DNA of 64,000 bases from Schistosoma mansoni (lineage: Eukaryota; Platyhelminthes; Trematoda; Strigeidida; Schistosomatidae): contig NW_017386077.1 in assembly GCF_000237925.1 (NCBI RefSeq), positions 124,001 through 188,000 of the forward strand, read 5' to 3'. This document shows positions 20,901 through 34,800 of this stretch, in pieces. Within the stretch, counting starts at the first letter, position 1; the number at the start of each line of letters is the position of its first letter. A program made the position numbers and the translations under genes. Below the pieces are notes generated by a model. It saw only the letters and a list, made by a program, of their open reading frames with translations, ran no database searches and had not been told where the DNA came from.

Positions 20901-22982
20901 CAGTCCCATATCAAAAGACGGAAGAAGAGATGAAAGTGGTTATTGGGTAAGAATCACAAATGAACAGAAAAACAGGGTTATAGTTTTTTAGTATTGGCTA
21001 CAACATCATCATAATCCACTCAATCCCTAAAGAGGAAAGTTATGCAATTGTCCACTTATAGCATGTCAAGTTGATAATCTAGAATATTCAGTCAGGTTCT
21101 GGTTGGACGGAATTTCTTCGGCTCCTTTAGAGCCTGTGAAGGCTTCATCGTGCCTTTCGGAGCCGTCTCAACATGAATATAAGAGTAAATTAAGTTAGAA
21201 AGTAAAATATGCTAAGTGATTCCGTGATTTACAATACCAAATAAGGTTGCATGAGAAATCGTTCGCTTCCTAAATCTAGATTCCAGATAATTACATGAAG
21301 ATTTGAGAGAAGCAAGTGAGTAAACCTTAACTATCTTTTTTCGACAACAACAGCTAACTCTTTACATCTCAGCAAAACTAAACGTCTTCACAGATCTGGC
21401 CAGGAAGAACAGTATTTAGCGGGCAATACGAGCAGTTTATAGAAGCTTACATGGAGCTGTAGATAGAACAAGTAGAATTATTACAATACATGTACCAAGA
21501 TAAAATATAAATTATTACAAGATATGTGTGTTCTTGAACATTTCCAGTTTTTTTGAAAGGCATATTTTGATGTTTTAATGTGGAAATCCTGCAGTATAAA
21601 GCAAGCGATCATACTCCTACTTTGTAATTATTTTTCAAATGTGAATACTGCACACATGTCAGAGCCATTTATGTTTGTTTTGCATTACCGCCAGGGCGTA
21701 CATAAAACATGTTCTTGATTCTCGTTAATTTTTATTGAAGTTGTTAGCAAAGTCCATTGGTTTAAGAAGTTTAAGATGATGATACACTATTATTCGAGTC
21801 GATAATTCCTCATTATCAAAGTACGAATTTATCTACAAGTCGGTTAGAAGATCAGAACACTTTGATGTGTCCGGTTTTGAAATAAGAAAAATGTACTATT
21901 TTAACATGTTATCTATCGAAAAGATAAAAAATAATTACTTTTCTTAGTTTTAACTTGAAGCTGGTAAATAGACCGTTCATTGTCAGTACCATAATCAGCA
22001 CTTTGACCGTATTCTTGTTGCTGTGAATATTTCGAAGTCTGAAAATACTTACCAAGATGTCCTTGTGATCATTGCAATCTATCAAAAATTTGTAGCTGTG
22101 AATACGTTTTCTATACAGATTTCTTTGTAGACGTTCAACAGTGATGCTGGCATTTATTCTGAAGGTGCTTGGTCAAATAATGTGGTATATTTCAACACAT
22201 ATTATTTAAGATGCTTCTCTTCTAGGTAGTCAGACTATTAATCTCATAGCTATACATTTTTGTCTGAGTTCAAAAATTGTTTCTTCCAACTCTTAACGTT
22301 TTCTTCCTCAATGGTTTTCAGAATATCTCACTTGAAACGTCTTGATGGTAGTGTCGTCCGGTTTCATGCGTCTTGATTATCTTCGAAAATACAATTCTAA
22401 TTAGAATTCACTCATCCGTATTCGGAAATGAAGCGAAAATTGTACTGAAATATTTTAGATGTGTAGGAAACGTTTCTGGGAATGTGTAAGGTGACAATGT
22501 TGTCTCATGTTAATACTCATGAAAGCCCTTAAAGTAATGTCGTAATCTATTTCGTTCCTTAAGAATTCATTGTTTTATTTAAGTTAAACAGGACCCTTGT
22601 GTAGCAAAGTAGACTTTAGTCATCTGACGGTTGTTTGCCGTAACTCCCTGGTATTGTATAGAGCTTCAGACATGTTGCTTAGATAAATGTGTTGATGTTG
22701 TAACAAACCTTTTAAGTGAGTTTGGTTCAGTGAGGCTGGAAAAGTATTGTCCAACTAGAACCATTGCTCATAATCAGCTAAAACAAGATTTTTAGCAAGT
22801 AAGTGTAAAATTAGTTCGCATGTGCCTGTAAGAATATATCACGAAGTCCCTCCTTTTTAGTTTTTCACTTGTAAAATTCCTTCGTGCTTTCTATATGTGT
22901 CAGTGTAGGGTTGTGGAGATCGTTGAGTTTTGATTGAGATCTTGAAGCGATCAATGTTAGATCATCACTGATTGTATTGTCG
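17954..22982. other. 5-kb A+T-rich stretch without recognised genes
   Basis: Short ORFs only, none with a domain. There is a GT run near 19236-19253 and TTATTA repeats near 20280. A GC-richer patch at 21110-21175 (TTCTTCGGCTCC...GGAGCCG) can form a small hairpin of unknown meaning. Confidence 0.5.
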
Positions 22983-23141
22983 TGTTTATATGAATCAATG
23001 ATTTCTTTGTAATAAGGACTGTTTTGATTTTGAATTCCAAATACAGTACATTCGTTCGTGCTCATCTAATACTTCTTGATTAAATTGGATTATTCCTGGA
23101 ATTACTAGTTCATACTATAATTCAAATACTCTTTAACATCA
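22983..23141 (+). repeat. 5' LTR, family A
   Basis: Starts TGTTTATATGAATC and ends CATCA. Same length (159 bp) and aligned with 30648-30806 and 641-799. Confidence 0.7.
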
Positions 23142-23154
23142 CATTGACGTCGCG

Positions 23155-24087
23155 ATGGGGCCTGTGATGGATCGGTTGCATATACATTTAGATTTTAATG
23201 CTTTTGAGGATTACATGGAGAAGTTAGAAATCTGGGCTATGACCAAGGAAGATATTGAGGATGTTAATATTGTGGTTCAATTCCTTACATTCATTGGAAA
23301 AGAAGCATGCAGCTTAATAAAGACTTTGGCATTTCCAGACAAGCCGATTTCACTCCCTTTTGCAACTCTCAAGGAACTACTGTTGGACCATGTGAAGCAT
23401 ACAAATTTCAAATGCGGTAAAGGAGGAAAATTCGATGAAATGACTAGTCAGAACATCAGGAATTCCACTATTTTACTACGTCGTCGCAGTTCAATACGTA
23501 ATGAAGGTTATTCAGATAACAATCCATAGAGTTGTGAAATAGTTCACGAAGATGAGCACAAGTTTGGTAAATGCTTGTTCTATGACAAGTTTCACCCATG
23601 TAATTCATGTATATTTCGTTATTCCGAATGCTTTAAATGTGGTAAAACTGGACACATTCAGTCAGTTTGTAATACCATGGTTCATTTCGCTGAAACTAAT
23701 GCTAAGGTGGATGTTTCTAATGATCACTTATCTTTATCCAAGACTTCGAGAAGTGGTATAACGTCACATAACAGTCCAGAGTTGAATGAAACTCAGAATC
23801 ATTGAGAGACAAAAGTTTCTAATCAACGAACTTCTTATCGGATTTCTCATGTTATTGTACCAGATATGGTTTGTCGTAATAATTCACATAGTTCTGATGA
23901 AATGTCTTACAACTCTGAGAATAATATCTTGAATGAGTCAAACCGTAATCAAAAACTGGATTCAGTTTTGGTAGATGTTGATTTTTCTAATGATCCATTA
24001 TTCTTTAATGAAACTCTTAATAAATTTGAGGGAAATATTTCAAAAGAATCAAATCCTGACATCATATCATATTGTAGTGTCGGTTGA
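23155..24087 (+). pseudogene. Gag-like region of family A fossil
   Basis: Capsid-like N-terminal part (DRLHIHLDFNAFEDYMEKLE...) followed by a Cys-rich segment with a CX2CX4HX4C knuckle (CFKCGKTGHIQSVC), typical of LTR-retrotransposon nucleocapsids that bind RNA. Broken. A second copy lies at 1-640 on the minus strand. Confidence 0.6.
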
Positions 24088-24359
24088 TATGTTAAGCTCA
24101 TATACTTTATCCTAGCTTCTAGACATGCCAGTTCACCTGCCCATCATGAGTCACGTTTTGACCTTGTTAATTATTCACTTATCAACCCTGAATATATTTA
24201 TATGAGCGTATAGGTGTGTATACTTTTCATCTTATTCATTACATGTTTGTAACTTATTCTTATCTAACTGTACATATTGATTAACACTTGATTAAAGCGA
24301 GTTGGCTTACCTTCCATCTCCAACGCGTGTCATTTTTTGCTCCGCCAGCTGATATTTGT

Positions 24360-24496
24360 CCATGTGCTAATAGCTTTCTGGCTTGCGTTATTTGACAATA
24401 AACTGTAGATGCCGTTTCTCTTTGCCTTCTGATTTTATACACTGTTAAGATTTGTATTATAACGGTTATCGAGGTGAACGGTTAGGGAAGCACGGC
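24360..24496 (+). repeat. Terminal repeat of family B (5' copy)
   Basis: Aligned with 30005-30141. Contains AATAAA in TTTGACAATAAACTGTAG, placed as a polyadenylation signal would be in an LTR. Confidence 0.6.
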
Positions 24497-24655
24497 GCTA
24501 CAGAATTGGCGAGCCTGCTAAGCAAGCACATACCAGAATTCGCAAACTCTACGTACGAACACGAAGTCGAATTTATGATCTTAGCGTGCGAAGACGAAAC
24601 AATTTGCGACGATATAATCCCATGGATTTCTTAAAAATAGATCTTGTATGACATG

Positions 24656-25838
24656 TCACTTTAACTTCTTTAATTTAGTTTATTCTCTTCGTAGCCAAGG
24701 ATATCCAGTATTAGTGCTATACCTGGACATTTTTAAGGCCTTCGACATGGTCAACCACCAAATTTGCGTAGGTAAACTCGCATCTTATGGTGTCCTAAAC
24801 CCGTTGCTTGGTTGGTTTGATTCCTTCCTCAGTAATCGACATCAGATAGTCAAAATCAACTCTTCATTCTTGAACGCCGTCGCTGTGAGAAGTGGGATAA
24901 TACAGGGTAGTGTCTTAGACCCTTTGTTCTTTTTAGTTTTTATTAATTATATTTGTGAGTGTTTTTGTGTGGGTATGTCCCTTTTATGTGCAGATGATCT
25001 TAAAGTAGTGTAATCGTTTTCTCCACATTAGCCGAGCAATATTCAAAATTGCATCAGCACGGAGCATAACAAGGTAGCACAGTGGTGCTTGAAATGGCAA
25101 CTCGAGCTTAATACAGCTAAATGTGGATAGCTATGCTTCGATGATACATCACCCAACCTCGATCTTACCATAAATGGTGAAATGTTATCTAGGTTACACA
25201 CGGTAGTAGACTTAGGACTTAGGTACTCCGACGACTTGTCGTTTGCAGAGCAGATAATGAAACAGACTTCTAAGTCTCAACGCCTTATAGGTTGCATAAC
25301 TCGGAACCTTTATAACAACGAATCACGTATTTTAATGTACAAAGTTTGTGTTCGACCACTCCTCGGATACTGCGCGTTTATTCTTAGTAGCGCGCGCAAA
25401 AAGGATAAATTAAGGCTGGAATCAGTAGAGAGACGATTAACACTTCGTACTCTTGGAACTAATTGCACGTTGACATATAATTCTAGGTGTAATAAACTGG
25501 AAATAACCATAAAGAACAACGTTCATAAATCGTCAGGCTATCCACTTAGGAAAAAAATTAAAAGTTCTCTGCTGATACATCGAATTGCTGTGATACATGT
25601 CATAAATAAACTACCACCAGCAAACATAAAACAATCTTATATCACATGTTTGCTCTCTACATCAAATGTTGATATTTATATCAAATTGATCATGCCTATA
25701 AACTGGCGTGAATTATGTAATTATTATTTTCAAAATATATTATTATTATTTCGAAAATTCGACGCGCTCTGTTTCTATTCGGATTATTATCTGAATTATA
25801 ATCATAATTGTGGATTTATCATATCACAATTTTAATTA
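24656..25838 (+). mobile_element. CR1/Jockey-type LINE, 5'-truncated RT fragment
   Basis: RT palm motifs YLDIFKAFDMVNHQI, FLSNRHQIVKIN, RSGIIQGSVLDPLFF and CADDLKVV (Y/FADD class), then after one stop region a C-terminal part (VDLGLRYSDDLSFAEQI... KVCVRPLLGYC...). The style is CR1/Jockey rather than RTE. The endonuclease and the start of the RT are missing, and stops separate the two halves, so it is dead. It lies inside the leader of the family B Gypsy fossil. Confidence 0.7.
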
Positions 25839-26045
25839 CACGTACATTATCTCGCAAACATTATTGAACTTAACGATAATTTTCATATTAAATAACGATT
25901 ATTCACAAACAATTGATATAGTAGTACATTTTAGTAAGTTCGTTCTGTGTTATAAATTGTACCACTTGTTATTATCGTTGCTTACATCGGTTCATCTCTC
26001 TCTAAGACAATTACGTTATATTCGCAGACTATATAATTTTTATAA

Positions 26046-29000
26046 ATGTCTTTAAACAACGACACAATAGACCTTTCACAGCCACCGTCCGTGGGAGCCA
26101 ATAACATTACTACTCCCTTTTTAAACGTTACTGACCCTCAACTTTGGTTTATTAGGCTTGAAAATTATTTCGTAGTCAATCGTGTTCACTTACAGCGATA
26201 TAAGTTCGGTCATGCAAGCTCACAACTTCCGGACGAAGTAGCGGACAAGGTACGAGAGGTCCTAACTAAGTCGGGTGCAGAAGATCCGTACGACGTGTTG
26301 AAATGGGCAGTAATAAAAGCTCTCTCATTAACCGACCGGTAAGTCGTCCAGCAGTTGCTTAGCAAAGTGCAAATCGGAGATAAAACGCCTTCGCAATTAA
26401 AAACTCTTATGAGCAACGTAATTGAGGACAGGAAAGTAGATAAAAACATATTTTACCAGTTATGGTGACGGCGACTCCCACCGAGCGTGCAGCAGTTCTT
26501 TGCTGTTCGAGACAGCGATGTAGACATAAACAACATCGCTAAAATAGCCGATAAGATTTATGAGAGAATGAGACACATGACTCCACAAAGGCTTAACTCC
26601 ACAGTAGACGAAGAAATCGAGGCGTTACAAAAGGAAATTTATGTTCTGTGCCACAAACTGACGAGCTTAAATCAGAAGGACAGGAAAAGAAGTCGGTCGC
26701 GTGGTAGATCAAGAGATAGGAACCGATCATTCTCTAAGAGACTCTCAGATCCTACTATATGCCGGTACCATCAAACGTTCGGTTACAGAGCCCAAAGATG
26801 CAGATCTCCATGCAAATTTAAACGATCCCACCGATTGTTGGTAACGTCTACAACATCAAGCGCAGCTCCCAGGAACAATCGTTTATTTTATGTCCAGGAC
26901 GGAGTAACAGGCGCTAAACTTTTAGTAGACAAGGGAGCAGAAATAAGTGTCGTAAACCAATTTGACGAAGGCATCATACGACAACAGAGATCTTAAACAT
27001 ACTGTACAGCACCACACCGTCAAGAAAGATCCACCGACTAAAGTAAGAGCGCGAAGGTTGGACTCAAAAAAAGTTGAAAATTGAGAAACGAGAATTCGAA
27101 AAGTTAATAGAACTTGGTATCATAAGACCATCTAATAGTCCTTGGGCATCTCTGTTGCGTACGGTTCCTGAAAAGAATGGAGAAATCAGACCATGTGAAG
27201 ATTATAGATCCCTTAACAAGCAAACTATAGCAGATAGATATCCAGTGCAACATATTCACGACATCACTATGAAGATGGAAAGTGCGTACTACGACATTCC
27301 CGAGGCCCCAGAAGATATAATGAAAACGGCTGTAATCACACCATTTGGGTCATTTGAGTTTTTGCGAATGCCCTTTGGAACAACTAATGCAGCTCAAACC
27401 TTTCAACGATTTACTGATCAGGTTATCAGAGGTTTGACAAGAGTATACGCACATGTCGATGATATATTAGTAGCTAGCGCTATCGTGGAAGAACATATAC
27501 AACATCTACGACAGTTGTTAACGAAGCTTCAAGAACATGGCGTCACTATTAACGTAGAGAAGTGTGAATTTGGAAAGGAATCATTGCAATTTCTGGGTCA
27601 TGTAGTAAATTCTCAAGGTAGCATGCCAGTTCCGACAGAAGTTGCTGCTATTCGTAATTATCCGTTGCCCGAGTCACAAAGAAAGTTACGACGATTCTTA
27701 AGACTACTGAACTATTATAGGCGATTTATTCCAAACTGCGCAACAATATTATAGCCATTGACGGATGCTTTCCGAGGAAATACCTGAACATTCCGGCTCT
27801 CAACAGGATTTTGAGAACGCTAAGCGAGCACTACATGGGAAAGTGACATTAGTACGACGAAAGAGGGAAGCGCCACCAGCCGTCATGACGGACGCATCGA
27901 ACATAGCGGTGGGAGCTGTACTGCATCAGTTAGTAAACGGTAGATGAGAACCAATTTCATTTTTCTCGAAGAGATTAAATCCTACCCGAACGAAGTATTG
28001 TACGTTCGGGGGAGAAATGTTAGCGATTTATTAGTAGACAATATAGTGAAGGCAATAATAATGAAATGGCAGGTGCGTTGTCCAGAACAACGATAAATGC
28101 GCTTATTACAAATAGAATTGATAATCACGGTCTGGCCAAGATGCAAGAGACAGACATTGAATTAAACAAACTAAGATTCGATGACACGACGTCATTATCA
28201 TTCGAAGATGATCAGTTTGGTAGCGCAAAAGTAAAGTGTGACATGTCGACAGGCTGATCGCGTCCATTCATTTTGAAACCATTGCGACGGAAGGTATTTG
28301 AAAGTATGCACAAATTATCGCATCCGGGAGTAAAAGCCACGGTGAAGCTAATCAGTGGGCGTTTCGTCTGGACGAAAATGAATTGCTATGTGAGTAATCG
28401 GACACAGGCATGTATGGAATGTCAAAAGCCAAAGTACGTCGTCATACTAGCTCGCCAATGGGTTTATTTTCACAGCCAGCTACTCGATTTGAGCATATAC
28501 AAATCAATATCGTAGGACCGTTGCCAGTTTCGAACGGATACAACCATATTTTTACACGCGTCGATAGATTTACAAGATGGCCTTTAGCGGTGCCAATAAA
28601 AGACACCTGTAGCCAAAGCTCTTATCGAAAATCGGATTTCTTTCCTCGGAATTAAACGTGTTGGAACGACATCAAATCATCCAATGGCACACGGAATAGT
28701 TGAACGCCTGCATAGGCAGTTGAAAGTGTCCCTTACACCTGTCATTGTCAACAACTATTGGGCTGATAAGCTTCCTTTATTCATGTTGGGCTTAAGAACA
28801 ACTAATAAACATGATATGGGATGTTGTCCAGCTGAGTTGGTATACAGAACTACTCTACGTTTACCCCGAGAATTTTTCGTTTCAGGTAAAAGTGTTCCGA
28901 CTGATGTAGCCAACTACGTGCAGTGACTGATGAAACACATGAACGACCTAAAAATAGCACCTCCCAGACTACAACAATGACGAGTGTTCATACCTCGGGA

Positions 29001-29342
29001 ACTACATGATAGCACGCACGTATTTATTAGAAGAGACAATGTACAACCATCTCTGCAGTCAAACTATGAAGGTCCATTTAAAGTGATTATGAAGATCGAT
29101 AAGACAGTCGAGGTAGAAAAGTTGGACAGATATATTCAGCATCGATCGAGCGAAACCAGCTTTCATTGATAGCGATTTTCAATCGACAAGTACAAACTCC
29201 TCGAAGACGATCACATTGACGAAACCCGAGTCTCAAGAATCACCGACGCTAACGTACCAAAAAGAAGCGACTCCAGTAACGACAAGATCTGTTCGCAAAG
29301 TAAGATGGCCGCAACGCTATGTCGATACAATCTCTTACTGAT
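26046..29342 (+). pseudogene. Gag-Pol remnant of Gypsy family B
   Basis: Parts in order: Gag (from 26046, PQLWFIRLENYF), a basic Arg/Ser region with CHCC motif (CRYHQTFGYRAQRCRSPC), protease (LLVDKGAEISVV), RT ([34 protein letters not shown]), RNase H traces, integrase zinc region and core traces, and a C-terminal Arg-rich end. The family normally yields particles that carry cDNA for integration. This copy is a fossil with many breaks and is not expressed as a working protein. Confidence 0.75.
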
Positions 29343-30004
29343 AATTTTCTGCTACTTTGAATATTAATTATAATTCTTCCTCTTCATCGTATACATATGG
29401 ATTATTAAGCTCATGTTATACACTATTAAACTCGGCATACTTTATGTACCCTTACGCTTATACGTTAAAACTTTTTCGAAGCGATACCATATTCCTACTA
29501 CTTCTTACCCTTTATTTTGTAAAGCCTCACGGACGAGCACGAACCAAATACATAGTACACATTAACTTCATTCTAATTTTGTACAAACCCATATCTTCAA
29601 ACGATTGTAATTACTTTGTTCAGTTTACTGTACTTTATGCAAACACATACATTTTTTCATATATCTTTGTTTTCAGGAAGGAGTTATTATAACAACCATA
29701 CTACAATCGATTTCGATTATGGTTAATTTCGGTTCAGCCTTTTTAATAACTTACTTAACAGACACCGTCATTTGGATAATAATAATTTGCATATTCTTTG
29801 TATTGTTATGACCACCAGAGCACATGACACCTCAGCCAAAATATTGATTGCTCAAGTATCATTCGATGACTCATACTCCTCTCCATATATGTATGCACGC
29901 AAATCCTATTATCAGCTTTTGTTTTGTTTGGCCGTGCCTTTATTATATTTGACCGTAAATTGCCTATGCAATTGCTTGCTGCTCGCTCGCTCGTTGATAT
30001 TCGC

Positions 30005-30141
30005 TCAGGTGCTTGTAGCTTTCTGATGTGAGTTATTGGACAATAAACTGTAGTTGCTGATTCTCTTTGCCTTCTGATTTTACGCGCCGTTAAGATTGGT
30101 ATTATAACGGTTATCAAGGTAAACGAATAGCGAAGCACGGC
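30005..30141 (+). repeat. Terminal repeat of family B (3' copy)
   Basis: Matches 24360-24496 and ends GAAGCACGGC, after which family A sequence resumes. Confidence 0.6.
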
Positions 30142-30647
30142 CTCAAATTATATTATTTATCTTCAAAATGCATTTGCTTCTTGTGGGAAACTGGTTCAAT
30201 GTGAATCACGAGTACTAAGTAAGCTTGATTTTTATTACAATTTGGATAACTTCATATCACTTTTTGTTTATACTTATCATGAAGTCACTTTTAATGAATA
30301 CTCTAATCAATGTGTCAAATATGTTTTAAATGAAGCCACATTATTCATAACTTGGGGATATGAAAATTCATCATTATTTCGTGGGGGAGGATAGTGTTGG
30401 AAAGGCTATGATGCAAATTCTAAGTATCAGTGGTTTCAGTGCACGACCGACATGATGATTGTATACAATTCCAGGAGTCAGGTGGTTCTGTTCCAATTTC
30501 GGTTGTTAATTCTAATACTAACGAGTGTATTCTAGATAATACGGAGTCTATATTCAATACACTGTCGGAGAGACGTGAGATGAACTTAAGAAGACGTACA
30601 ATTGATTACAGACACTTACACTCCAATTTAAGCTGTGGCGGACGTGG

Positions 30648-30806
30648 TGTTTGTATGAATCGACGATTTCTTTGTATTGATAGCTGTTTTTATTTTGAAT
30701 TCCAATTACGGTACATTCGTTCGTTCGCATCTAATACTTCTTGGTTATATTGCGTTATTCCTAGGGTTTCCAGTTTATACTATAATCTAAATACTCTTAA
30801 ATATCA
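30648..30806 (+). repeat. 3' LTR, family A
   Basis: Starts TGTTTGTATGAATC and ends ATATCA, preceded by the purine-rich GGCGGACGTGG. Confidence 0.7.
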
Positions 30807-33800
30807 CATGTACCTACATGTATTTTGACTGTTTTGGAATGGAAAATTATTTGTGAAAACTTTCCACCTTATGCCGATTAATTACTGCCTGTTCTTAATA
30901 TTTCATTGCACAAGTTTGCAATTATAACAGAGGCTTTACTTACTACAGGATACGTTGTTCAGGAAAGATGGGCTACATCAAAGCCATAGATTCTTGTAAA
31001 ATCAACCAGTTCAGGCGTTCTGATTTCAGATAAGTAGATATTCCAAATTATACTAAGTTTTAATAACGTTGAGTATATATGTATATATACATATATATGT
31101 ATATATAGTGGCCTGTCAATCTGTGATACATAGAAGTATCTGACTTAATATATGAACCAGGAACTTCTAAAATTAGACAATCAGGGCTAAATAGAACTAA
31201 GTGAGCAAAAACGGATGTACTGTATTTACAATTCAAGATCAGCTAAACATCAAGCACAAATGAATCGACTCTTCATATAAACACCACTTAATCTCGTCTG
31301 CTCCTCAGCTTTAAGACCATTAGGCCTTAGATACCTGATTCATTTTTAATCAGAGACGTCTTAAACCTTAAATATATTTACGGAATTCGTTGACAGTTTC
31401 CCGTTATACATTGACTAACATGCACTTCTTTATATCATAAGTTAGTGCAAGGTAATCTGACTAATTAATAAGCCAATTCAAATTGTTCAGACATAATCAC
31501 TCGTATTCAAAAGTTCAGTGAAATTATTGTAGTGACCTACTTTTACGACGAGAATGCAAATGGTAGAGAGGAAATAATTATTATTATAACCAGTTGTACT
31601 AGTAGTTGTTTCACTGTACCTGTTTGTTTAAGTGTACAAAACACACACATTCTTTCGTCACCTGTTACCTTGCTCCAACTCGCTTACGCTCAGTAGTTCA
31701 GCTTGTAAACGTCGGCATGGTCTCGGTATCCTTTCGGTACCAAGAGATCATCAACAAATATATCTTATTGCAATCGTCAACTGCCTTCTAGTTTTGGGCT
31801 TACGGAGGGATCGAAGTCGATATCTAGCATCAAATCTTCCTGTAGTGGTGATCATAGTCAATCGTGACTGGACGCCTACTACAGATTGAGGAGACTTTTA
31901 GTGGGAGATCACATGAGGGAGAAGAGAGCTTTCCGCGTGTCAAGTATTTTACGTCTCTTATGTGAATTTGTCATCCACCAGAACATCGAATAACAGACCG
32001 TAAAATTAAGTAAAAGATTAAGTAAAAGGGACTAATACTTTTGAAGGCTTTTAACGTTGGGAAAGCATATTTTTGATGTCACTTCTTCAATCAAGTATAA
32101 AAGTTCATAAATTTAAACAAGCGTAATAAGTTCATGATATTGTGCAAAATCTTTATAAGGCCACCAGTGTGGGTCAGCACTCATCAACCGAACATATCGT
32201 CACGTTTGAAAAATAGGTGAAAACAACGGCGAAGGAATAGTATGACCGCTTAACGCACACAATCTTGGACTGATGTCACAAAATAAATAAATGTTCAGCC
32301 TCGAGTACTCTAAGGAGAAGATTGGGCGATTCCGCTTCTAAAGCACAATCGGAGAACAAGTCCAATCTTCAGGAGGAAAATTTTATTTTGATACCAGAAG
32401 GACATAGCATATTGACAAAAGTTGAAGTACACAGTGGCTGGTCAATTCTCTTTAAGTATCGTTGACCTTAACGAAGTTTGGAAAACGATTTTACATTCAC
32501 TGGTCAGATTTTTAAAGTGTGCAGATCCAAGTTAACGGATGATCTGGTTAATCACAATGATATTTTGGAGACTACATAAGAAGCTTGTGCAAACACTTTT
32601 CCTTTTAAAAATGTTATATTCTAAGAGTTATGTTGTTACTGTTTAGAAGTTGTGCGAACATCAATTAGAACGTCTGTTATCTCTTTCGAATTAATGACGT
32701 TCCGACGAAGTCAATAGAGCATTTTGAACCGTTAACCTTAGGATCCAGGAGACATCTACTTCAACTCATCGAAATGAGTCCGTACGAAATCCGGAGAATT
32801 TAAGGTTTGAAAAAAAATTTATCTACAAATGTAATCTGATAGCATTAGTTGTCATCACTTAAGCATTTGATGTGACGGTTATCAACTTGCCTAAAATGGT
32901 AGATGATCGTTCATTCCTGATCTATCTAAAATACCATTTCAACATAAAGAGCCTGAAACAATTATAAGTGATGACATTAGAATGCATGTTATTTTTAAAA
33001 TGCCAATTGAAGCGGAGTTTGTTTGTTCTCAAAATGTCCTTACGTTTCTACATGAGTGTCTGGATGTCCGCCCCAGTCTTATAAAAACTATTTGTGATGT
33101 TGTTGAATCTTGGTGTCTTAAGTTTCTCTGTGTGTGCTACTAAGATGAGTTATTTGGCCATTATGACTAGAATAATTCATTTTTGTAATATATTCATTGC
33201 TTCCTTAACATGAAAGAGTCAAAAACATTACTGAGAATACAGTGGAAGTATGACCGTTACGACCAACTATTTAGTAAATTATTGATTTCACGCATCATAA
33301 GTAAGTTGCTTGTTTAAACGACAAAAACATACAGTTCTTGGTACAGTCGTATATTGACAGTATACAACGTACTTCTCAAATATCAAACCCGTTCATGAAA
33401 ATGACATGGTGCTTCTGAAGGATAGTCGTCACACTAAACGTCGGAATAGGTTATTATAAGTCTGATGGGTGGAAAATCCTTCCAAATACATCAGGATAAA
33501 TTAAAGGATGCAACAAACCAGTTCACTAGTTGGAAACGAACAGAATATCCATGAAAGAAATTTTCATGACGATTAACTTAATGTTAGAAGTGAATTCTGG
33601 AAGAAGTCATTCGTTCACCTTCAATGGAATCATTCAATGGAATACCAACTGTAGTGAACGAGAACACAAGTGGGGACAACCGAATGTTTTTGAACACGAA
33701 CTTACAGAACATCTTGATAAAACCTGTGAACCATAGAAAAAATACTTAATTTGCAAAATGGCAATGAATTGTCTCAAACTTGACTGTTCCTATCACGAAT

Positions 33801-33949
33801 ATACAGCTACAATCTTCTCAGAATACATTCTTCTTTCATTTCCACATCAATAATTCCTTGTTCTCGTCCTTTTTTTTGATATTCCCAACCTTCTACTCTA
33901 GGCATCTCACTGTCGGTGGGTGATACATACTACATACATCTGTTGACAT
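30807..33949. other. No gene recognised
   Basis: Short ORFs without domains (for example 33530-33736). A TA-rich palindromic microsatellite lies at 31073-31110. A GC-richer patch at 31600-31900 may be an unknown repeat. A short repeat near 30859-30890 matches 17683-17723 in complement. Confidence 0.45.
31073..31110. repeat. TATATG/CATATA palindromic microsatellite
   Basis: Alternating GTATATAT and ACATATAT units, self-complementary. Confidence 0.8.
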
Positions 33950-34275
33950 TGATGATGCAACGGATATTCTAGTTTTACAACTGGATACCAGTAGCACCTT
34001 CTATGTTCGATCGTTCCCAGTCAGATAGAAATCAGAAGTCAGACGAGAAGAGGCAGGAAAGATATATTTGATTCGTTACCAATATATCGAGGACCTTTTC
34101 TATGAGCTGGCTAATGAAACGTAGGAGCTGTGTCCCACGTCGTGTTGAAACGTGATCTGGTGCGGATGCATGACCGAAAGCCTTCAGCTAAACAAGTCCA
34201 CTTAAACAACGTGGTCAGCATCCAATGTCGAACACTTGATGGGCTATTGATTTTGGGGAATTATTTACAGCTACA
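33950..34275 (-). repeat. 3' LTR, family D
   Basis: Base-for-base the same as 41769-42094 when read by eye. Confidence 0.9.
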
Positions 34276-34800
34276 GATCACTCCCCCCCTAGTGAGGTAG
34301 TGATGCCCCTAAGACGTGACCAGCCAGAAGTTTAAACCCAACGAGTTTGTCGTTGGTAAACACTCTTCTGATAGCTTGCTTCGTTTAGCAGCGTCTGGTC
34401 GTCTTTCCTTAAACTATGGGACCAAAATGTACAACGTAGCAATAAAGAAATATAGTACAATGAAAATTTCGGTTCCTTGCGAAACTTCGTCGTTCTTTTC
34501 CAGCCGTCCTGGAAAAGAGGAAAAATAAAACGTGTTAGTGCATGTCGAAAATACACTCGTACTTGCGTAAGGACACAAGATGAGCGGAAAAAAATAAACT
34601 GATACACTTACAAACAGCGTAAAAGCGATCGGAAAAAAAGGTTTTCTTTTGGTTTTTTTCAATATATAAATATATATATATATACGCTCAAAAAAATGTT
34701 GTTTTTTTTTTGTTTTTTTTTACATAAATAAAAAAATGAGCATATTAAAAAAAAATTTATAATAAACTTTGAAAGGGTAATTCAAGATAAAGCTTATGTC

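Larger units (their letters stand above)
24090..30141 (+). mobile_element. Ty3/Gypsy fossil (family B), nested in family A
   Basis: Terminal direct repeats are recognised at 24360-24496 and 30005-30141, sharing CAATAAACTGTAG and TATTATAACGGTTATC. They are about 85% alike by eye, so the insertion is old. The 5' limit near 24090 is approximate. Between them lie a leader, a CR1-like LINE (24656-25838), a gag with CHCC motif, and protease, RT, RNase H and integrase remnants up to about 29342. Heavily broken, with roughly ten or more breaks. The CHCC Gag motif suggests the CsRn1-like group known from trematodes. Confidence 0.7.
22983..30806 (+). mobile_element. Gypsy-like LTR retrotransposon fossil (family A, copy 2) hosting nested elements
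   Basis: Bounded by 159-bp direct LTRs (22983-23141, 30648-30806). After the 5' LTR come a possible primer site and a gag-like region (23155-24087). Most of the interior is replaced by a second Gypsy element (24090-30141) that itself holds a LINE. After it, short coding-like sequence leads to a purine-rich stretch just before the 3' LTR. It is broken in many places and old: the LTRs differ clearly by eye. Order of events: A first, then the second Gypsy, then the LINE. Confidence 0.7.

Noticed and set aside
33530-33736. Small plus-strand ORF of 68 codons
   Set aside because: No domain, no splice context and no related copy in the window. Not supported as a gene.
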